Source: Agathobaculum hominis (GTDB taxonomy: Bacteria; Bacillota; Clostridia; Oscillospirales; Butyricicoccaceae). From it: DNA of 63,075 nt. Below the pieces are notes generated by a model that saw only the letters and a program-made list of their open reading frames with translations, did no database searches and had not been told where the DNA came from. The stretch spans positions 1 through 63,075 of the forward strand of contig NZ_JACOPK010000012.1 of NCBI RefSeq assembly GCF_014288055.1, read 5' to 3'. Numbering within the stretch: the stretch's first letter is position 1; each line of letters opens with the position of its first letter. A program made the position numbers and the translations under genes. Shown in pieces: positions 9,056 through 16,948 of the stretch.

Positions 9056-9733
9056 TCATTCCTTCTGCGAGCGCCATTCGCCGAGCAGCGCCTCCGAATC
9101 CACGACCAGTCCCAGATGCAGCGAGATCATGCGCAGCGCCGGCTCCTCCAGATGTTCGGAGCCGCGGGTCAGATCGCGCGGCACGACCACGCGGAAATCG
9201 CGGTTCGCGGCGTCGAACGCGGTATTGATGACGCAGCAGTCGGTCATGCAGCCGGTCAGCACCACGCGGCGGATGCCCAGATTGCGCAGCAGCAGCTCGA
9301 GGTCGGTGGGGTAGAACGCGCTCAGGCGCTTTTTCGTCGTCACCATGTAATCCTCGTCGTGTACGTCGATGGACATTCTGTTCCAGCGTGTGCCCTCGAG
9401 GGCGTGCTCTGCGATGTTGGGGATTTCGCCGACCGTAACCGGAAACACCATGCGCCACGCCGACGGGAACAGCTTTTCATCCGCGCCGTCCCTGCGAAGC
9501 GTCGAGCGCACATGGATGACCGGCAGGCCGAGTGCGCGCGCCTCGTCCATAAAATGATTCAGCGGCTCGATGATCTCGCGTCCGCGCGGAGACGGACACG
9601 GGCAGTCCGGGTCGGTTGACAGATGGCCGTCGTGCATGTCAATGGTGATGACTGCCGTGTCGTGCCGCGTGAGGAATACCTCCCGCAGCTTGTCCGGGAC
9701 CTCCTTTTCGACACTGTCGAAATATGCTTTCAT
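9056..9733 (-). CDS. Isochorismatase-family cysteine hydrolase (amidase-like)
   Basis: The 225-residue cytosolic enzyme is of the isochorismatase-like hydrolase fold, which includes nicotinamidase, maleamate amidase, N-carbamoylsarcosine amidase and ureidoacrylate amidohydrolase. The catalytic Asp is in the N-terminal strand (VITIDMHDGHL) and the nucleophilic Cys in VLTGCMTDCCV. The start at 9733 has GGAAGGAG nine bases upstream; a more distal ATG at 9757 lies before that site. It is the first gene of the operon with the symporter and the molybdenum hydroxylase. Amide hydrolysis followed by ring hydroxylation would fit nicotinamide or a related heterocycle, but this is a guess from context. 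Confidence 0.8.
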   Translation of the reverse strand: MKAYFDSVEKEVPDKLREVFLTRHDTAVITIDMHDGHLSTDPDCPCPSPRGREIIEPLNHFMDEARALGLPVIHVRSTLRRDGADEKLFPSAWRMVFPVTVGEIPNIAEHALEGTRWNRMSIDVHDEDYMVTTKKRLSAFYPTDLELLLRNLGIRRVVLTGCMTDCCVINTAFDAANRDFRVVVPRDLTRGSEHLEEPALRMISLHLGLVVDSEALLGEWRSQKE

Positions 9734-9805
9734 TCGTTTATGCTCCTTCCCTGTCAAGCACCGCCGCTCTTATGATGCGGTGCTGCCGATAGCCGTTTTA
9801 CAGCT

Positions 9806-9835
9806 ATTATAGCACACGTGTCATGACATGTGCAA
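9806..9835 (-). promoter_or_regulatory. Promoter of the hydrolase-symporter-hydroxylase operon with palindromic operator in the spacer
   Basis: On the minus strand TTGCAC (9830-9835) and a perfect TATAAT (9806-9811) are 18 bp apart. The spacer contains the perfect palindrome TGTCATGACA (9819-9828), flanked by GCACA and TGTGC, so a dimeric repressor bound there would block polymerase. Confidence 0.65.
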
Positions 9836-9853
9836 ACTTTTTAGTCTTGCGCG

Positions 9854-9883
9854 AAAAAAAATCCGAGGCGCATGGCCTCGGAT
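9854..9883 (-). terminator. Terminator after the SLH protein gene
   Basis: Read on the minus strand, ATCCGAGG and CCTCGGAT pair around a CCATGCG loop and are followed by eight T. The loop resembles module 4 of the multi-hairpin elements described elsewhere in this annotation. Confidence 0.8.
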
Positions 9884-9924
9884 GAAACTGTCGTAAAACG
9901 ATCGTCTTTCCTCTGTATCTTCTG

Positions 9925-10623
9925 TTATTTCTTTGCGGCGGCGGCAATATTGCTCAGCGCCTTCGCGACCTGCGCCCGGTTTACATTGCCCAGCGGGTTG
10001 AATGCGTTCCTGTTGTCGCCCTGCATAAGGTGGTTCTTGATGCAGAACGAAACCGACGAGATGGCCCAGTTCTGGATGCTGCGGCTGTCGCTGAACTCAT
10101 AGACCGCCATGCCGTCGCCGGGGACAATTTCGGCAAGACCGTTCTCCGCGAACAGCTTCATCGTGCGCTGAAGGACGGCTGCGAACTCCTGCCGGGTGAT
10201 AGCGGCGCCGGGGTTCAGCTTTTTGTCCGAGCCGGTCATGATGCCGTGATTGTAGCAGAACGCCATGGCCGACGGATAGCTCTGACCGACGTCGGCGTAA
10301 TCCGCCATCTTCGAAATGCCCTCCAACGACGGCTCACCGGCGAATTTTGTGCTCAGGCAGCGTGCGGCGCGGTAAATCGCGTCCGCGACCTCCTGACGGG
10401 AAACCGTGCGCGACGGCTCGAAAACGGGTGCGCCGTTCTCCGGGTGTCCGACGTCCATCAGGTCATATTCCATCACATAGCGCACCGCCGGCGCATACCA
10501 GTCCTGCGACGCAACATCCGCCGGCAGCATGATCGGGGTGTCGTCCGCCGCGAGCGCCGCGGTCGTCATGGACAGCGCGGTCGCGCCGGTCAGAAAAAAC
10601 GAAAGAACCTTTTTGAAGGTCAT
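9925..10623 (-). CDS. Secreted protein with three S-layer homology domains
   Basis: The 232-residue protein starts with a signal peptide (MTFKKVLSFFLTGATALSM, cleavage probably after ALA near residue 25). Three SLH domains fill the rest: about 35-90 (DWYAPAVRYVMEYDLMDV), 100-150 (SAMAFCYNHGIMTGSD) and 165-230 (NWAISSVSFCIKNHLMQGD). SLH domains bind secondary wall polymers and anchor proteins to the cell surface. There is no other domain, so it is either a minor S-layer-like protein or an anchor. AAAGGAG precedes the ATG. It is monocistronic, ending at a terminator. Confidence 0.88.
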   Translation of the reverse strand: MTFKKVLSFFLTGATALSMTTAALAADDTPIMLPADVASQDWYAPAVRYVMEYDLMDVGHPENGAPVFEPSRTVSRQEVADAIYRAARCLSTKFAGEPSLEGISKMADYADVGQSYPSAMAFCYNHGIMTGSDKKLNPGAAITRQEFAAVLQRTMKLFAENGLAEIVPGDGMAVYEFSDSRSIQNWAISSVSFCIKNHLMQGDNRNAFNPLGNVNRAQVAKALSNIAAAAKK

Positions 10624-10755
10624 CGTGTGTAGCTCCTTTCGAGGGAAATTGGCGAAGATGTATTTTCTTCGGCTATATGATTATACTACAGGTTGTGCTT
10701 TTTGTGTATAGTATGGGTGCAATTGTAACGCAGGTGTAACACTTTGCTTCGGGGC

Positions 10756-10795
10756 GCAAAAAAGCCCTGCTTTCCGAGGAAAACAGGGCCTTGCG
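10756..10795 (-). terminator. Terminator of the rpsF-ssb-rpsR operon
   Basis: Read on the minus strand, a GGCCCTGTTTTCC arm pairs with GGAAAGCAGGGC and is followed by six T. Confidence 0.85.
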
Positions 10796-10829
10796 TATCC
10801 TTAAAACAATTAAAAACGAATGATATCGC

Positions 10830-11102
10830 TTACTCTGCGGTGTACGGCAGAAGAGCGATGTGACGTGCACGCTTGATTGCCTCAGTCAGCTGACGCTGAT
10901 GAGCAGCGCAGGTACCGGTCATGCGGCGGGGCAGGATCTTGCCGCGCTCGGACATGTACTTCTTCAGCTTACCGGCATCCTTAAAGTCAACGTGTGCAAC
11001 CTTATCTACGCAGAAAGCGCAAACCTTGCGACGGCGACGGCCGCGCTGCGGACGCTCTGCACGCTCCGGACGGGGAGTAAATTCCTTCTTGGTTTCTTCC
11101 AT
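10830..11102 (-). CDS. rpsR: 30S ribosomal protein S18
   Basis: S18 binds 16S rRNA in the platform of the small subunit next to S6. The 90-residue protein shows the S18 core (KYMSERGKILPRRMTGTCAAHQRQLTEAIKRARHIALLPY), preceded by a CAFC segment and an Arg-rich N-terminal extension (PERAERPQRGRRRR). I chose the ATG at 11102, nine bases after AAGGAGG, over a GTG two codons upstream. It is the last gene of rpsF-ssb-rpsR, the standard order in Firmicutes, and ends at a terminator. Confidence 0.97.
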   Translation of the reverse strand: MEETKKEFTPRPERAERPQRGRRRRKVCAFCVDKVAHVDFKDAGKLKKYMSERGKILPRRMTGTCAAHQRQLTEAIKRARHIALLPYTAE

Positions 11103-11123
11103 TGTCACGTAACCTCCTTCAGA

Positions 11124-11618
11124 TTAGAATGGGACATCGCCGTCATCGTCAGCGAGCTCCTGAAAATCCGAATCTCCCGCCGGGAGATCGAACGCCGGAG
11201 CAACCTGCGACGCGGCAGGCTCGGGCCGCATCTGCGAACCATTATCATAGCCGCCGGTAAAACCGCCCTGACCGCCTGCGTTGTAGGCGTCGCGGGACTT
11301 CTTGGTCTCACCGAAGGAAACCTCATCGCAGTTGACTTCAATCGCGGTGCGGTTGTTGCCGTTCTGATCCTGCCAGCGGCGGGACTGGATACGGCCGACT
11401 ACGATCGCCATGGAACCCTTGGTGAACCACTGTGCAACGAACTCTGCCTGACGGCCCCATGCGACGCAGTCGATGAAGTCGGTCTGGCGTTCGCCGTTCT
11501 GATCCTTGCGACCGCGATCGATCGCGAGAGAGAACGAGCACACAGCCATGTTGGACTGGGTATGACGAAGTTCGGGATCACGGGTCAAACGACCCATCAG
11601 AATAGCCTTATTGAGCAT
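11124..11618 (-). CDS. ssb: Single-stranded DNA-binding protein
   Basis: SSB coats single-stranded DNA during replication, repair and recombination. Residues 1-110 form the OB fold (MLNKAILMGRLTRDPELRHTQ start, FIDCVAWGRQAEFV). A Gly/Gln-rich linker follows and the protein ends in the acidic tip DDDGDVPF that recruits partner proteins. The 164-residue length is normal. It sits between rpsF and rpsR with short gaps and is presumably cotranscribed from the promoter at 11995-12022. Confidence 0.97.
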   Translation of the reverse strand: MLNKAILMGRLTRDPELRHTQSNMAVCSFSLAIDRGRKDQNGERQTDFIDCVAWGRQAEFVAQWFTKGSMAIVVGRIQSRRWQDQNGNNRTAIEVNCDEVSFGETKKSRDAYNAGGQGGFTGGYDNGSQMRPEPAASQVAPAFDLPAGDSDFQELADDDGDVPF

Positions 11619-11633
11619 TTTCAGTTCACCGCC

Positions 11634-11930
11634 TTAGTCGTCCAGGCTGACGATGATAGAACGCATAACGCCGTCCGTGATCTTGTAGATACGGTCCAGC
11701 TCAGCCGGGAACTCGGGCTTGGACTCAAAACGGATCAGAGTGTAAACACCCTCCGTCTGATCCTCGATCGGGTACGCCAGGCGACGCTTGCCCCAATCCT
11801 CGACCTCTACGTTCGTGCCGTTTGCCTCGACGAGAGACTTGAACTTGTCCACAACAGCGGTAGCTGCTGCCTCTTCCAGAGACGGGTTGACAATGAAGAT
11901 CGTCTCGTACTTGCCAGAAATCTTTGCCAT
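11634..11930 (-). CDS. rpsF: 30S ribosomal protein S6
   Basis: S6 pairs with S18 in the small-subunit platform. The 98-residue protein has the S6 fold (YETIFIVNPSLEE, EDWGKRRLAYPIEDQTEGVYTLIRFE). The ATG at 11930 follows AAGGAGG by ten bases; the longer reading frame to 11966 starts before that site and is rejected. First gene of the rpsF-ssb-rpsR operon. Confidence 0.97.
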   Translation of the reverse strand: MAKISGKYETIFIVNPSLEEAAATAVVDKFKSLVEANGTNVEVEDWGKRRLAYPIEDQTEGVYTLIRFESKPEFPAELDRIYKITDGVMRSIIVSLDD

Positions 11931-11994
11931 ATTCTTAGCACCTCCTTTTGGACTTTTGGCCCACACCCTTTGATGTGAGCAAGGATACTATACC

Positions 11995-12022
11995 ATTATA
12001 ACCAACCGTGGCGAAAAGTCAA
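11995..12022 (-). promoter_or_regulatory. Promoter of rpsF-ssb-rpsR
   Basis: On the minus strand TTGACT (12017-12022) and TATAAT (11995-12000) are 16 bp apart. It is back-to-back with the tRNA-Thr promoter, with 20 bp between the two -35 boxes. Confidence 0.8.
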
Positions 12023-12042
12023 GAGAAATTTTCAAAAAAATC

Positions 12043-12071
12043 TTGACGAATTTTCAAAACCATGCTATACT
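12043..12071 (+). promoter_or_regulatory. Promoter of tRNA-Thr(CGT)
   Basis: TTGACG (12043-12048) and TATACT (12066-12071) have the ideal 17-bp spacing, and the tRNA begins 45 bp further on. Confidence 0.8.
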
Positions 12072-12116
12072 GAAAAAGCTGTGAACGAGAAAACTCTCAT
12101 TTCAGCGGCAATAACT

Positions 12117-12192
12117 GCTTGCGTGGCTCAGTTGGTAGAGCAGCGCATTCGTAATGCGCAGGTCGCCGGTTCGAGTCCGGCCGCAAGCTCCA
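12117..12192 (+). tRNA. tRNA-Thr(CGT)
   Basis: The 76-base gene folds as a full cloverleaf: acceptor GCTTGCG/CGCAAGC, anticodon arm GCGCA-TTCGTAA-TGCGC with anticodon CGT, T arm with GTTCGAGTC, and an encoded CCA. Confidence 0.97.
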
Positions 12193-12193
12193 G

Positions 12194-12230
12194 AGTCCTT
12201 CCGAAATTTCGGAGGGACTTTTGCTTTTTT
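12194..12230 (+). terminator. Terminator of tRNA-Thr(CGT)
   Basis: A stem centred on TCCGAAATTTCGGA with flanking AGTCC/GGACT is followed by a T-rich run, directly after the CCA. Confidence 0.8.
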
Positions 12231-12256
12231 GTTCCCGATTTTTCGCTCTTGCAGGG

Positions 12257-12287
12257 AAAAAGGGGACAGAACCGCATGTCTGTCCCC
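12257..12287 (-). terminator. Terminator after the 136-residue hypothetical gene
   Basis: Read on the minus strand, GGGGACAGA and its complement form a stem followed by five T. This supports the reality of the minus-strand gene ending at 12296. Confidence 0.8.
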
Positions 12288-12295
12288 TGCTCCCG

Positions 12296-12706
12296 CTACT
12301 TTGCTGCCAGCGCGGCTGCGACCGTGTCGAACGCCGGCGACGCTTCCTCCTTTCCTGCAAAGGTGCGCCACAGCCTGTCCACGCGCGCCAGGCCGCCGCC
12401 GAGCGCGGTATAGAACACGAGCTGCTCCATGCCCACCCGGGCGTTGGTCAGCCGCAGATGCACCATGCAGCGCTCCGCGCTGAGCGCGATGGGATGCGTG
12501 AAGCGCAGCGCGTCGAATTCGCTCGCGTAGGCCCACCGAAACAGCTCGCCCTCGGCCAGCTCATGCACCGTGCCGTGCTCGCCGAGACGCACCGCCGTGC
12601 TGCTCAGCACCACGCCTGCTCCCATGCTCGTCAGTCCGTCGCCCTCCCGCTCGGGCGCTTCGCACGATGCAAGGACGCACAGCGCCGCCTCGCCGCCCTC
12701 CCGCAT
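12296..12706 (-). CDS. Hypothetical protein, unrecognised
   Basis: I do not recognise this 136-residue protein. It is Ala/Leu/Glu-rich, without an obvious signal peptide or membrane segment, and has a repeated beta-rich look (GAGVVLSSTAVRLGEHGTVHELAEGELFRW; then CMVHLRLTNARVGMEQLVFYTALGGGLARVDRLW). The ATG at 12706 is preceded by GGAGG with six bases between; a TTG at 12793 in the same frame has no ribosome site. A clean terminator follows the stop. A plus-strand frame across the same DNA has no ribosome site or terminator and is judged a shadow. Confidence 0.6.
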   Translation of the reverse strand: MREGGEAALCVLASCEAPEREGDGLTSMGAGVVLSSTAVRLGEHGTVHELAEGELFRWAYASEFDALRFTHPIALSAERCMVHLRLTNARVGMEQLVFYTALGGGLARVDRLWRTFAGKEEASPAFDTVAAALAAK

Positions 12707-12971
12707 CGCGATCCTCCGCAGCGCGATCGAAGAGGCGGCCTTTTTCGTTCCCTCGTGTCTGCCTTCTCCTGTTTTCTGCTGTATTTCTGTCAATGCTGCC
12801 GTATTCGTAACCGGTTCCTCCGTTTGTCTTGGTTTGCCGCAGGCGGTTCCCCTTCCCCGCGGATGCCTATTGTATCACGGCTGCACCGCGAGCCGTGCCG
12901 AAGGCGGCAGAGAGGAAATACATCCTTGTGACGAAAAGATTTCCCGGCGGTTTTTGTTCCGCAAAACACAG
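12707..12971. other. Non-coding stretch upstream of the 136-residue gene
   Basis: No gene is supported here. A minus-strand GATACAAT at about 12871-12878 could be a -10 element of the 12296-12706 gene; no good -35 box is seen. The terminator of the anti-sigma gene follows at 12972. Confidence 0.4.
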
Positions 12972-13012
12972 AAAAAATGCTCCCATACGGTTTTCTACGC
13001 CGCATGGGAGCA
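12972..13012 (-). terminator. Terminator of the sigma/anti-sigma operon
   Basis: Read on the minus strand, TGCTCCCAT (13004-13012) pairs with ATGGGAGCA (12978-12986), followed by six T. Confidence 0.8.
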
Positions 13013-13016
13013 CTTT

Positions 13017-13781
13017 TTATTCTACAAGACCGGAGGCCAGCTCCAGCATGGTCTGCGCGTCCAGACCGGTATCAAAGCCGTACAGAGAATAGCTCATGCC
13101 GTCCTTCTGCCAGCTTACCGACTGAAACTGCCTGTCCTCGACCTCGTCCGAGCCCTCGCTGATGGTCAGCTCGCCGCGGCGCTCCAGTTTCTTTTCCTCG
13201 TCGCTCGGCTCGTAGTCGGGCGGAACGAAGCGGTAATGCGAGTCCCGGAAGGCAAGCGTCACGCCGTTTACCTCCTGCACCTCGTCCGGCTCCGGGTCGC
13301 TGTTCTCCTCGTCGGAGAACACGGTATAGGTCTTGTGCGCGTTGAAATTCAGCGTTACGCCGTCCTTTTCGTACTCCGCGTTCACCTCATCGACCTGCTC
13401 GGACTTGCCCGCCGCGCTCTTCGCCGTGGCGGCCACGTCATAGCCGTGCGAAAACGTGAAGTCGCCGATCGTCTCGGGCAGCGTGAGCGCCGCGCCGGCA
13501 TCCTCCATGTGCTGCTGCGTCTGCTCCATGCTCAGGCGCTGGTCAGACCACGAATGGCTCGTGATGCTGCCGAATGCACCGGCGGCGAACGCGCCGGTCA
13601 CGGTGATGGCGGCGACGGCCGCAAGCGCGATCAGACGGCGGCCCCAGCGGCGGCGCGGCCTGCTGCTCCCGTTCTTCAGCGCGAAGTCCACACGGGTCTT
13701 GAGCTTGTCGGGCGCGTGCAGCTCATCTGCGCACCGGTGCAGCATATCCTTCATTTCCTTGTCAAAAACGGTCTCATTCAT
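13017..13781 (-). CDS. Membrane-anchored anti-sigma-type regulator (DUF4367-like)
   Basis: The 254-residue protein has a cytosolic N-terminal segment (1-44, with a basic SSRPRRRWGRR stop before the membrane), one transmembrane helix (about 47-68, LIALAAVAAITVTGAFAAGAFG) and an extracellular part. The outer part contains repeated small-protein features of DUF4367-type domains (SVSWQKDGMSYSLYGFD near the C-terminus). Its start overlaps the end of the sigma factor gene by eight bases (ATGAATGA), typical of a cotranslated sigma/anti-sigma pair. It probably holds the sigma factor at the membrane until an envelope signal is sensed; the signal is unknown. Confidence 0.75.
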   Translation of the reverse strand: MNETVFDKEMKDMLHRCADELHAPDKLKTRVDFALKNGSSRPRRRWGRRLIALAAVAAITVTGAFAAGAFGSITSHSWSDQRLSMEQTQQHMEDAGAALTLPETIGDFTFSHGYDVAATAKSAAGKSEQVDEVNAEYEKDGVTLNFNAHKTYTVFSDEENSDPEPDEVQEVNGVTLAFRDSHYRFVPPDYEPSDEEKKLERRGELTISEGSDEVEDRQFQSVSWQKDGMSYSLYGFDTGLDAQTMLELASGLVE

Positions 13782-14331
13782 GTGATACAGCCTCCCTCGG
13801 CTCTGTCTCTCCTGCGGTCAGCGCCTGCCGCAGATGACGGCGGGCGGAAAACAGGCGGCTCTTGACCGTGCCTTCGGTCACGCCGGTCGCCTGTGCGATC
13901 TCTTTTACGGAGCGGTCGTCAAAATAGTACAGCACGACCGCCACACGGCGTTTCTCGTCGAGTGTGCGGAGCGCGGCATACAGCCGGCGCTGCTCCTCTG
14001 TGCGCAGCACGGCGGAAAGCGCGCTTTCGCCCGTGTTTTCGTCGAAAAACTCACTGACCGGCGTTTCGCGTCTGGCCTTCCGGCAGTATTTCCACGCCGC
14101 ACGGCTGAGCGTGCGGAGCAGCCACGGCCGGAATTTCGCGCCGTCGCGCAGCGAACCGATCGACTGCGCACAGGCGACAAACGCCTCCTGCGCAAGATCC
14201 TCGCCGTCCGTCCGGCTGCCGGTGATGAGGCAGGCGAGCCGGTATGCGTCGTCCTTGTAGCGCTCGTAGAGCGTGTCGAACGCCTGCATATCGCCCTGCT
14301 GCATGCGCCGGACGAGTTCACAGTCTGTCAT
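13774..14331 (-). CDS. ECF-type RNA polymerase sigma-70 family factor
   Basis: The 185-residue sigma factor has region 2 (about 10-75, TLYERYKDDAYRLACLITGSRTDGEDLAQEAFVACAQSI) and region 4 with a helix-turn-helix (about 115-170, YYFDDRSVKEIAQATGVTEGTVKSRLFSARRHLRQAL). No region 1 or 3 is present. It directs polymerase to a small regulon, likely including its own promoter upstream of 14331. It is translationally coupled to the membrane anti-sigma gene downstream. Confidence 0.93.
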   Translation of the reverse strand: MTDCELVRRMQQGDMQAFDTLYERYKDDAYRLACLITGSRTDGEDLAQEAFVACAQSIGSLRDGAKFRPWLLRTLSRAAWKYCRKARRETPVSEFFDENTGESALSAVLRTEEQRRLYAALRTLDEKRRVAVVLYYFDDRSVKEIAQATGVTEGTVKSRLFSARRHLRQALTAGETEPREAVSHE

Positions 14332-14411
14332 TCTATCCTGTCCTTTCCTGGCAGGCGCGCCCCCTGCTTTCGATGCATCTGTATATAAGAGCCGCGGGAA
14401 CGGATTTGGTT

Positions 14412-14458
14412 CAAAAAAAAATTTCCCGGCGCCGAAATTTTTTCGGAAGCCGGGAGAT
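14412..14458 (-). terminator. Terminator after the WG/SLH protein gene
   Basis: Read on the minus strand, CTCCCGGC pairs with GCCGGGA around an A/T-rich inner stem and is followed by nine T. Confidence 0.8.
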
Positions 14459-14459
14459 T

Positions 14460-16718
14460 TCAGAATTCTGCCGTCACCATGAGCTTGGCAAAGGCCGCGC
14501 GGGTGATGGTCTGCTGCGGACGGATCGTGCCGTCGTCATAGCCGGAGATCAGACCGCGCTCCATGCACAGCGCGACTGCCGCGCGCCGGGAGACCGGGAT
14601 GGCCGCGGCGTCCTTGAGGTTTTTCAGCGCCGCTGCCGTTTGCTGTTCCCCGGGGAGCGCCGCGCCGCCGCGCACGAGCACGTTCGCAAACACCTGCATC
14701 GTGTCCGCGCGGGTCATCGCCGCCTCAGGGTCGCGCGCCGGGTCGAGACCGTCGAGCAGACCGGCGCTGCCGGCGGACGATACCGCACCGGCGTACCAGA
14801 CCGTGCTGTTCGAGGCGGTGCTCAGGCCCTCGCGCCGCGCGAGCGTCATGCACACCTCGGCCTCCGTGACCGTGTCCTCCGGGCGGAACGCGCCCGAAGC
14901 GCCGTTCATCAGGCCGTCAGCCGCCGCCTGCTCGATATAGCCGGATGCCCAGTAGCTCGCCGGAACATCGGTAAACGTCGTTTTCGCCGCCGCGAGCGGA
15001 CGGGAGTACGGCGTCTGGAGCGCCGCCCAGCACGCGCTCTTATGGTCGACCGCAGCGCCGAGCGCCTCGTAGGTCAGCAGATAGCTCTCCGTGTAGGCGC
15101 GGCGCGTCTCGCTCTCGTATTCATTATAGTAATAGGTGATCCCCTTCGTGCTGATGCGCGGAAAGCTGTACAGATACAGCTCATGCTCCGCCGGGAGCAG
15201 CTTTTTCACGGTATCGATGTAGTCGCCCGTCAGCAGATCGGTCAGGCGGTACTGCCTGCCGGTATTGAGGTCAAAGGCAAGGCTGTTGTTCCAGACCGAC
15301 GAGCCTGCGCCGCGTCCGCTGACGCAGTTCGCCCACACGACGAGCACGCTGCCCTCGACGGACGCGCCGTAGGTACCCTCGAGCGCCTCGTATTCCGCCG
15401 TGACCGAAGGGCCCTTGAGGAAGAACGAGCGAATGTCATCGTTGATGCTCTTCTGCACCTTTGCGTCCGCAAGGCCGCTGATCTCCGGAAAACAAACGTC
15501 CCAGCCGTGCTCGGTGCCGTCCGACTGATAGCCCATGAATTTCTCGTAGTGCACGGTTTTGGCCGTGATGCCGCTGCCGAGGTCGAACGAAGCCGCCTGC
15601 GCCAGCAGCGTCCTGCCGGTCGAAAGATTGATGTATTTCGTGGTCTCATCCTGCGTCACGCGCACGACGTTTTCGCTCAGGAGCGTGGGATTTTCCGCAT
15701 TTTTCAGGCTCGCAAAATAGCCGCCGTTCTTTTTGAAGAAGATCAGGCTGCCGTCCGCCATGCCGTGCCACGAAAGACCGTAGCGCAGCTCGTTAAAGCC
15801 GCCGACATAGCTCATCGTGCGGTAGGCGATGTTGCCGTTCGCGTCCACCGCAGAGGCCGAACCGTCCTCGCTCCGCGCGGCATACAGGCCGTCTCCCATG
15901 TAGCTGAGGTAGTAATACGTCGGCGCAGTCAGCAGTTTTCCGTTCGTGCCGATGAGGCCCCAGCGGTTGATCTGGCGCACCATCGCCGCGCCGTCACGGA
16001 ACTCAGAGATCGTTTTATAGAGAAAATCCGTGAGATATTCGCCCTTCGAGATCGAGTACAGCGCGCTGTTCGTGCCGTTGGTCATGACGACCGTATCGCC
16101 GCCGTAGACCGTGTAATATGCCGGGTCCGCACCTGCGTCGAGCGTCGCTTTTGTCGCGCCGGCGGTGTCGATGACGAGATAGGCGCCGCTCAGGCTGCGC
16201 ACGAGCGCGAGACCGTCCGAGAACGCGCCCGCAGCGGCATATTCCGCCGCGAAGGCCGCCGTGCCGTCCTCCTTCACAAAGGAATACCGGCCGGTCTGCG
16301 CGTTTCTGCACAGCAGCAGTCCGTCCTCAAAAAAGCCCTCAGCGCCCGGATAGGAACCGAGCTTCGTGCCGGAGAGCGTGTAGTAGACGCTGTGATCGGC
16401 GTAGCGGTAGGCGATCATGCTGTCCGAAAAATCGACCGAGACCGGAGACTCGGTGTAGTCGACGATCAGCTTTCCCTCGCGGTCGATGACTGCGGTCTGC
16501 CATTTTTCGTCCTCGACCGCCGCAAGGCCGCAGGGCGCGAATTCTCCTGCGCTGGCGTAGGCGAAGGGCAGCACGGTACGCCCTTCCTCATCGAGATAAC
16601 CCGAACGGGTCACGCCGTCGATGTCCGTGCGGCTCGCCGGGAAGATGTTTCCCACGGCTCCGGCCGCCGTCATCACGGCGAACACCGCAAAAACGGTGCA
16701 CAAAAGTTTTTTCATCAT
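14460..16718 (-). CDS. Secreted surface protein: WG repeats, DUF3298-like domain and SLH domains
   Basis: The 752-residue protein begins with a signal peptide (MMKKLLCTVFAVFAVMTAAGAVG). Residues about 30-380 carry WG-type repeats (SGYLDEEGRTVLPF, TAVIDREGKLIVDY, YSFVKEDGTAAF, WGLIGTNGKLLTAP). A DUF3298/DUF4163-like region follows at about 390-560 (KSINDDIRSFF, YRLTDLLTGDY). Three SLH domains close the protein at about 570-752 (PASYWASGYIEQAAADGLMNG, ERGLISGYDDGTIRPQQTITRAAFAKL). The SLH part anchors it to the cell wall; the other two are ligand or envelope-stress modules of unknown partner. AAGGA precedes the double ATG. Confidence 0.88.
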   Translation of the reverse strand: MMKKLLCTVFAVFAVMTAAGAVGNIFPASRTDIDGVTRSGYLDEEGRTVLPFAYASAGEFAPCGLAAVEDEKWQTAVIDREGKLIVDYTESPVSVDFSDSMIAYRYADHSVYYTLSGTKLGSYPGAEGFFEDGLLLCRNAQTGRYSFVKEDGTAAFAAEYAAAGAFSDGLALVRSLSGAYLVIDTAGATKATLDAGADPAYYTVYGGDTVVMTNGTNSALYSISKGEYLTDFLYKTISEFRDGAAMVRQINRWGLIGTNGKLLTAPTYYYLSYMGDGLYAARSEDGSASAVDANGNIAYRTMSYVGGFNELRYGLSWHGMADGSLIFFKKNGGYFASLKNAENPTLLSENVVRVTQDETTKYINLSTGRTLLAQAASFDLGSGITAKTVHYEKFMGYQSDGTEHGWDVCFPEISGLADAKVQKSINDDIRSFFLKGPSVTAEYEALEGTYGASVEGSVLVVWANCVSGRGAGSSVWNNSLAFDLNTGRQYRLTDLLTGDYIDTVKKLLPAEHELYLYSFPRISTKGITYYYNEYESETRRAYTESYLLTYEALGAAVDHKSACWAALQTPYSRPLAAAKTTFTDVPASYWASGYIEQAAADGLMNGASGAFRPEDTVTEAEVCMTLARREGLSTASNSTVWYAGAVSSAGSAGLLDGLDPARDPEAAMTRADTMQVFANVLVRGGAALPGEQQTAAALKNLKDAAAIPVSRRAAVALCMERGLISGYDDGTIRPQQTITRAAFAKLMVTAEF

Positions 16719-16910
16719 AGCAGTTTTCCATCCTTGGAGCAGTATTATTCACAGCGCCGCGCGGCGCTGCTCACGTATCAGACCGGGGACAGATATCCCC
16801 AGTTAAAATTATACCCTCCTGCTCCGCCGGAGACAAGCAAACCGGACCAAGTGTAACAAACATGACATAAGCAAGCCAAATATTACAGTTATGTTACTGT
16901 ATCAGAAAAA
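16719..16910. other. Intergenic stretch upstream of the WG/SLH gene
   Basis: No coding region is supported. AT-rich sequence with candidate promoter elements for the minus-strand WG/SLH gene lies near 16805-16900; no convincing -35/-10 pair was fixed. Confidence 0.4.
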
Positions 16911-16939
16911 CAAAAAAGGCCGGGAACAGGTCCCCGGCC
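16911..16939 (-). terminator. Terminator closing multi-hairpin element copy A
   Basis: Read on the minus strand, a GGCCGGGGA arm pairs with TTCCCGGCC and is followed by six T. Confidence 0.75.
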
Positions 16940-16948
16940 TGCGGCACT

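Noticed and set aside
12221..12931. A 236-codon plus-strand frame after tRNA-Thr
   Set aside because: It starts inside the tRNA terminator region, and the minus strand has a gene with ribosome site and terminator.
14244..16856. An 870-codon plus-strand frame
   Set aside because: Antisense to the WG/SLH protein, Arg-rich and without recognisable domains.
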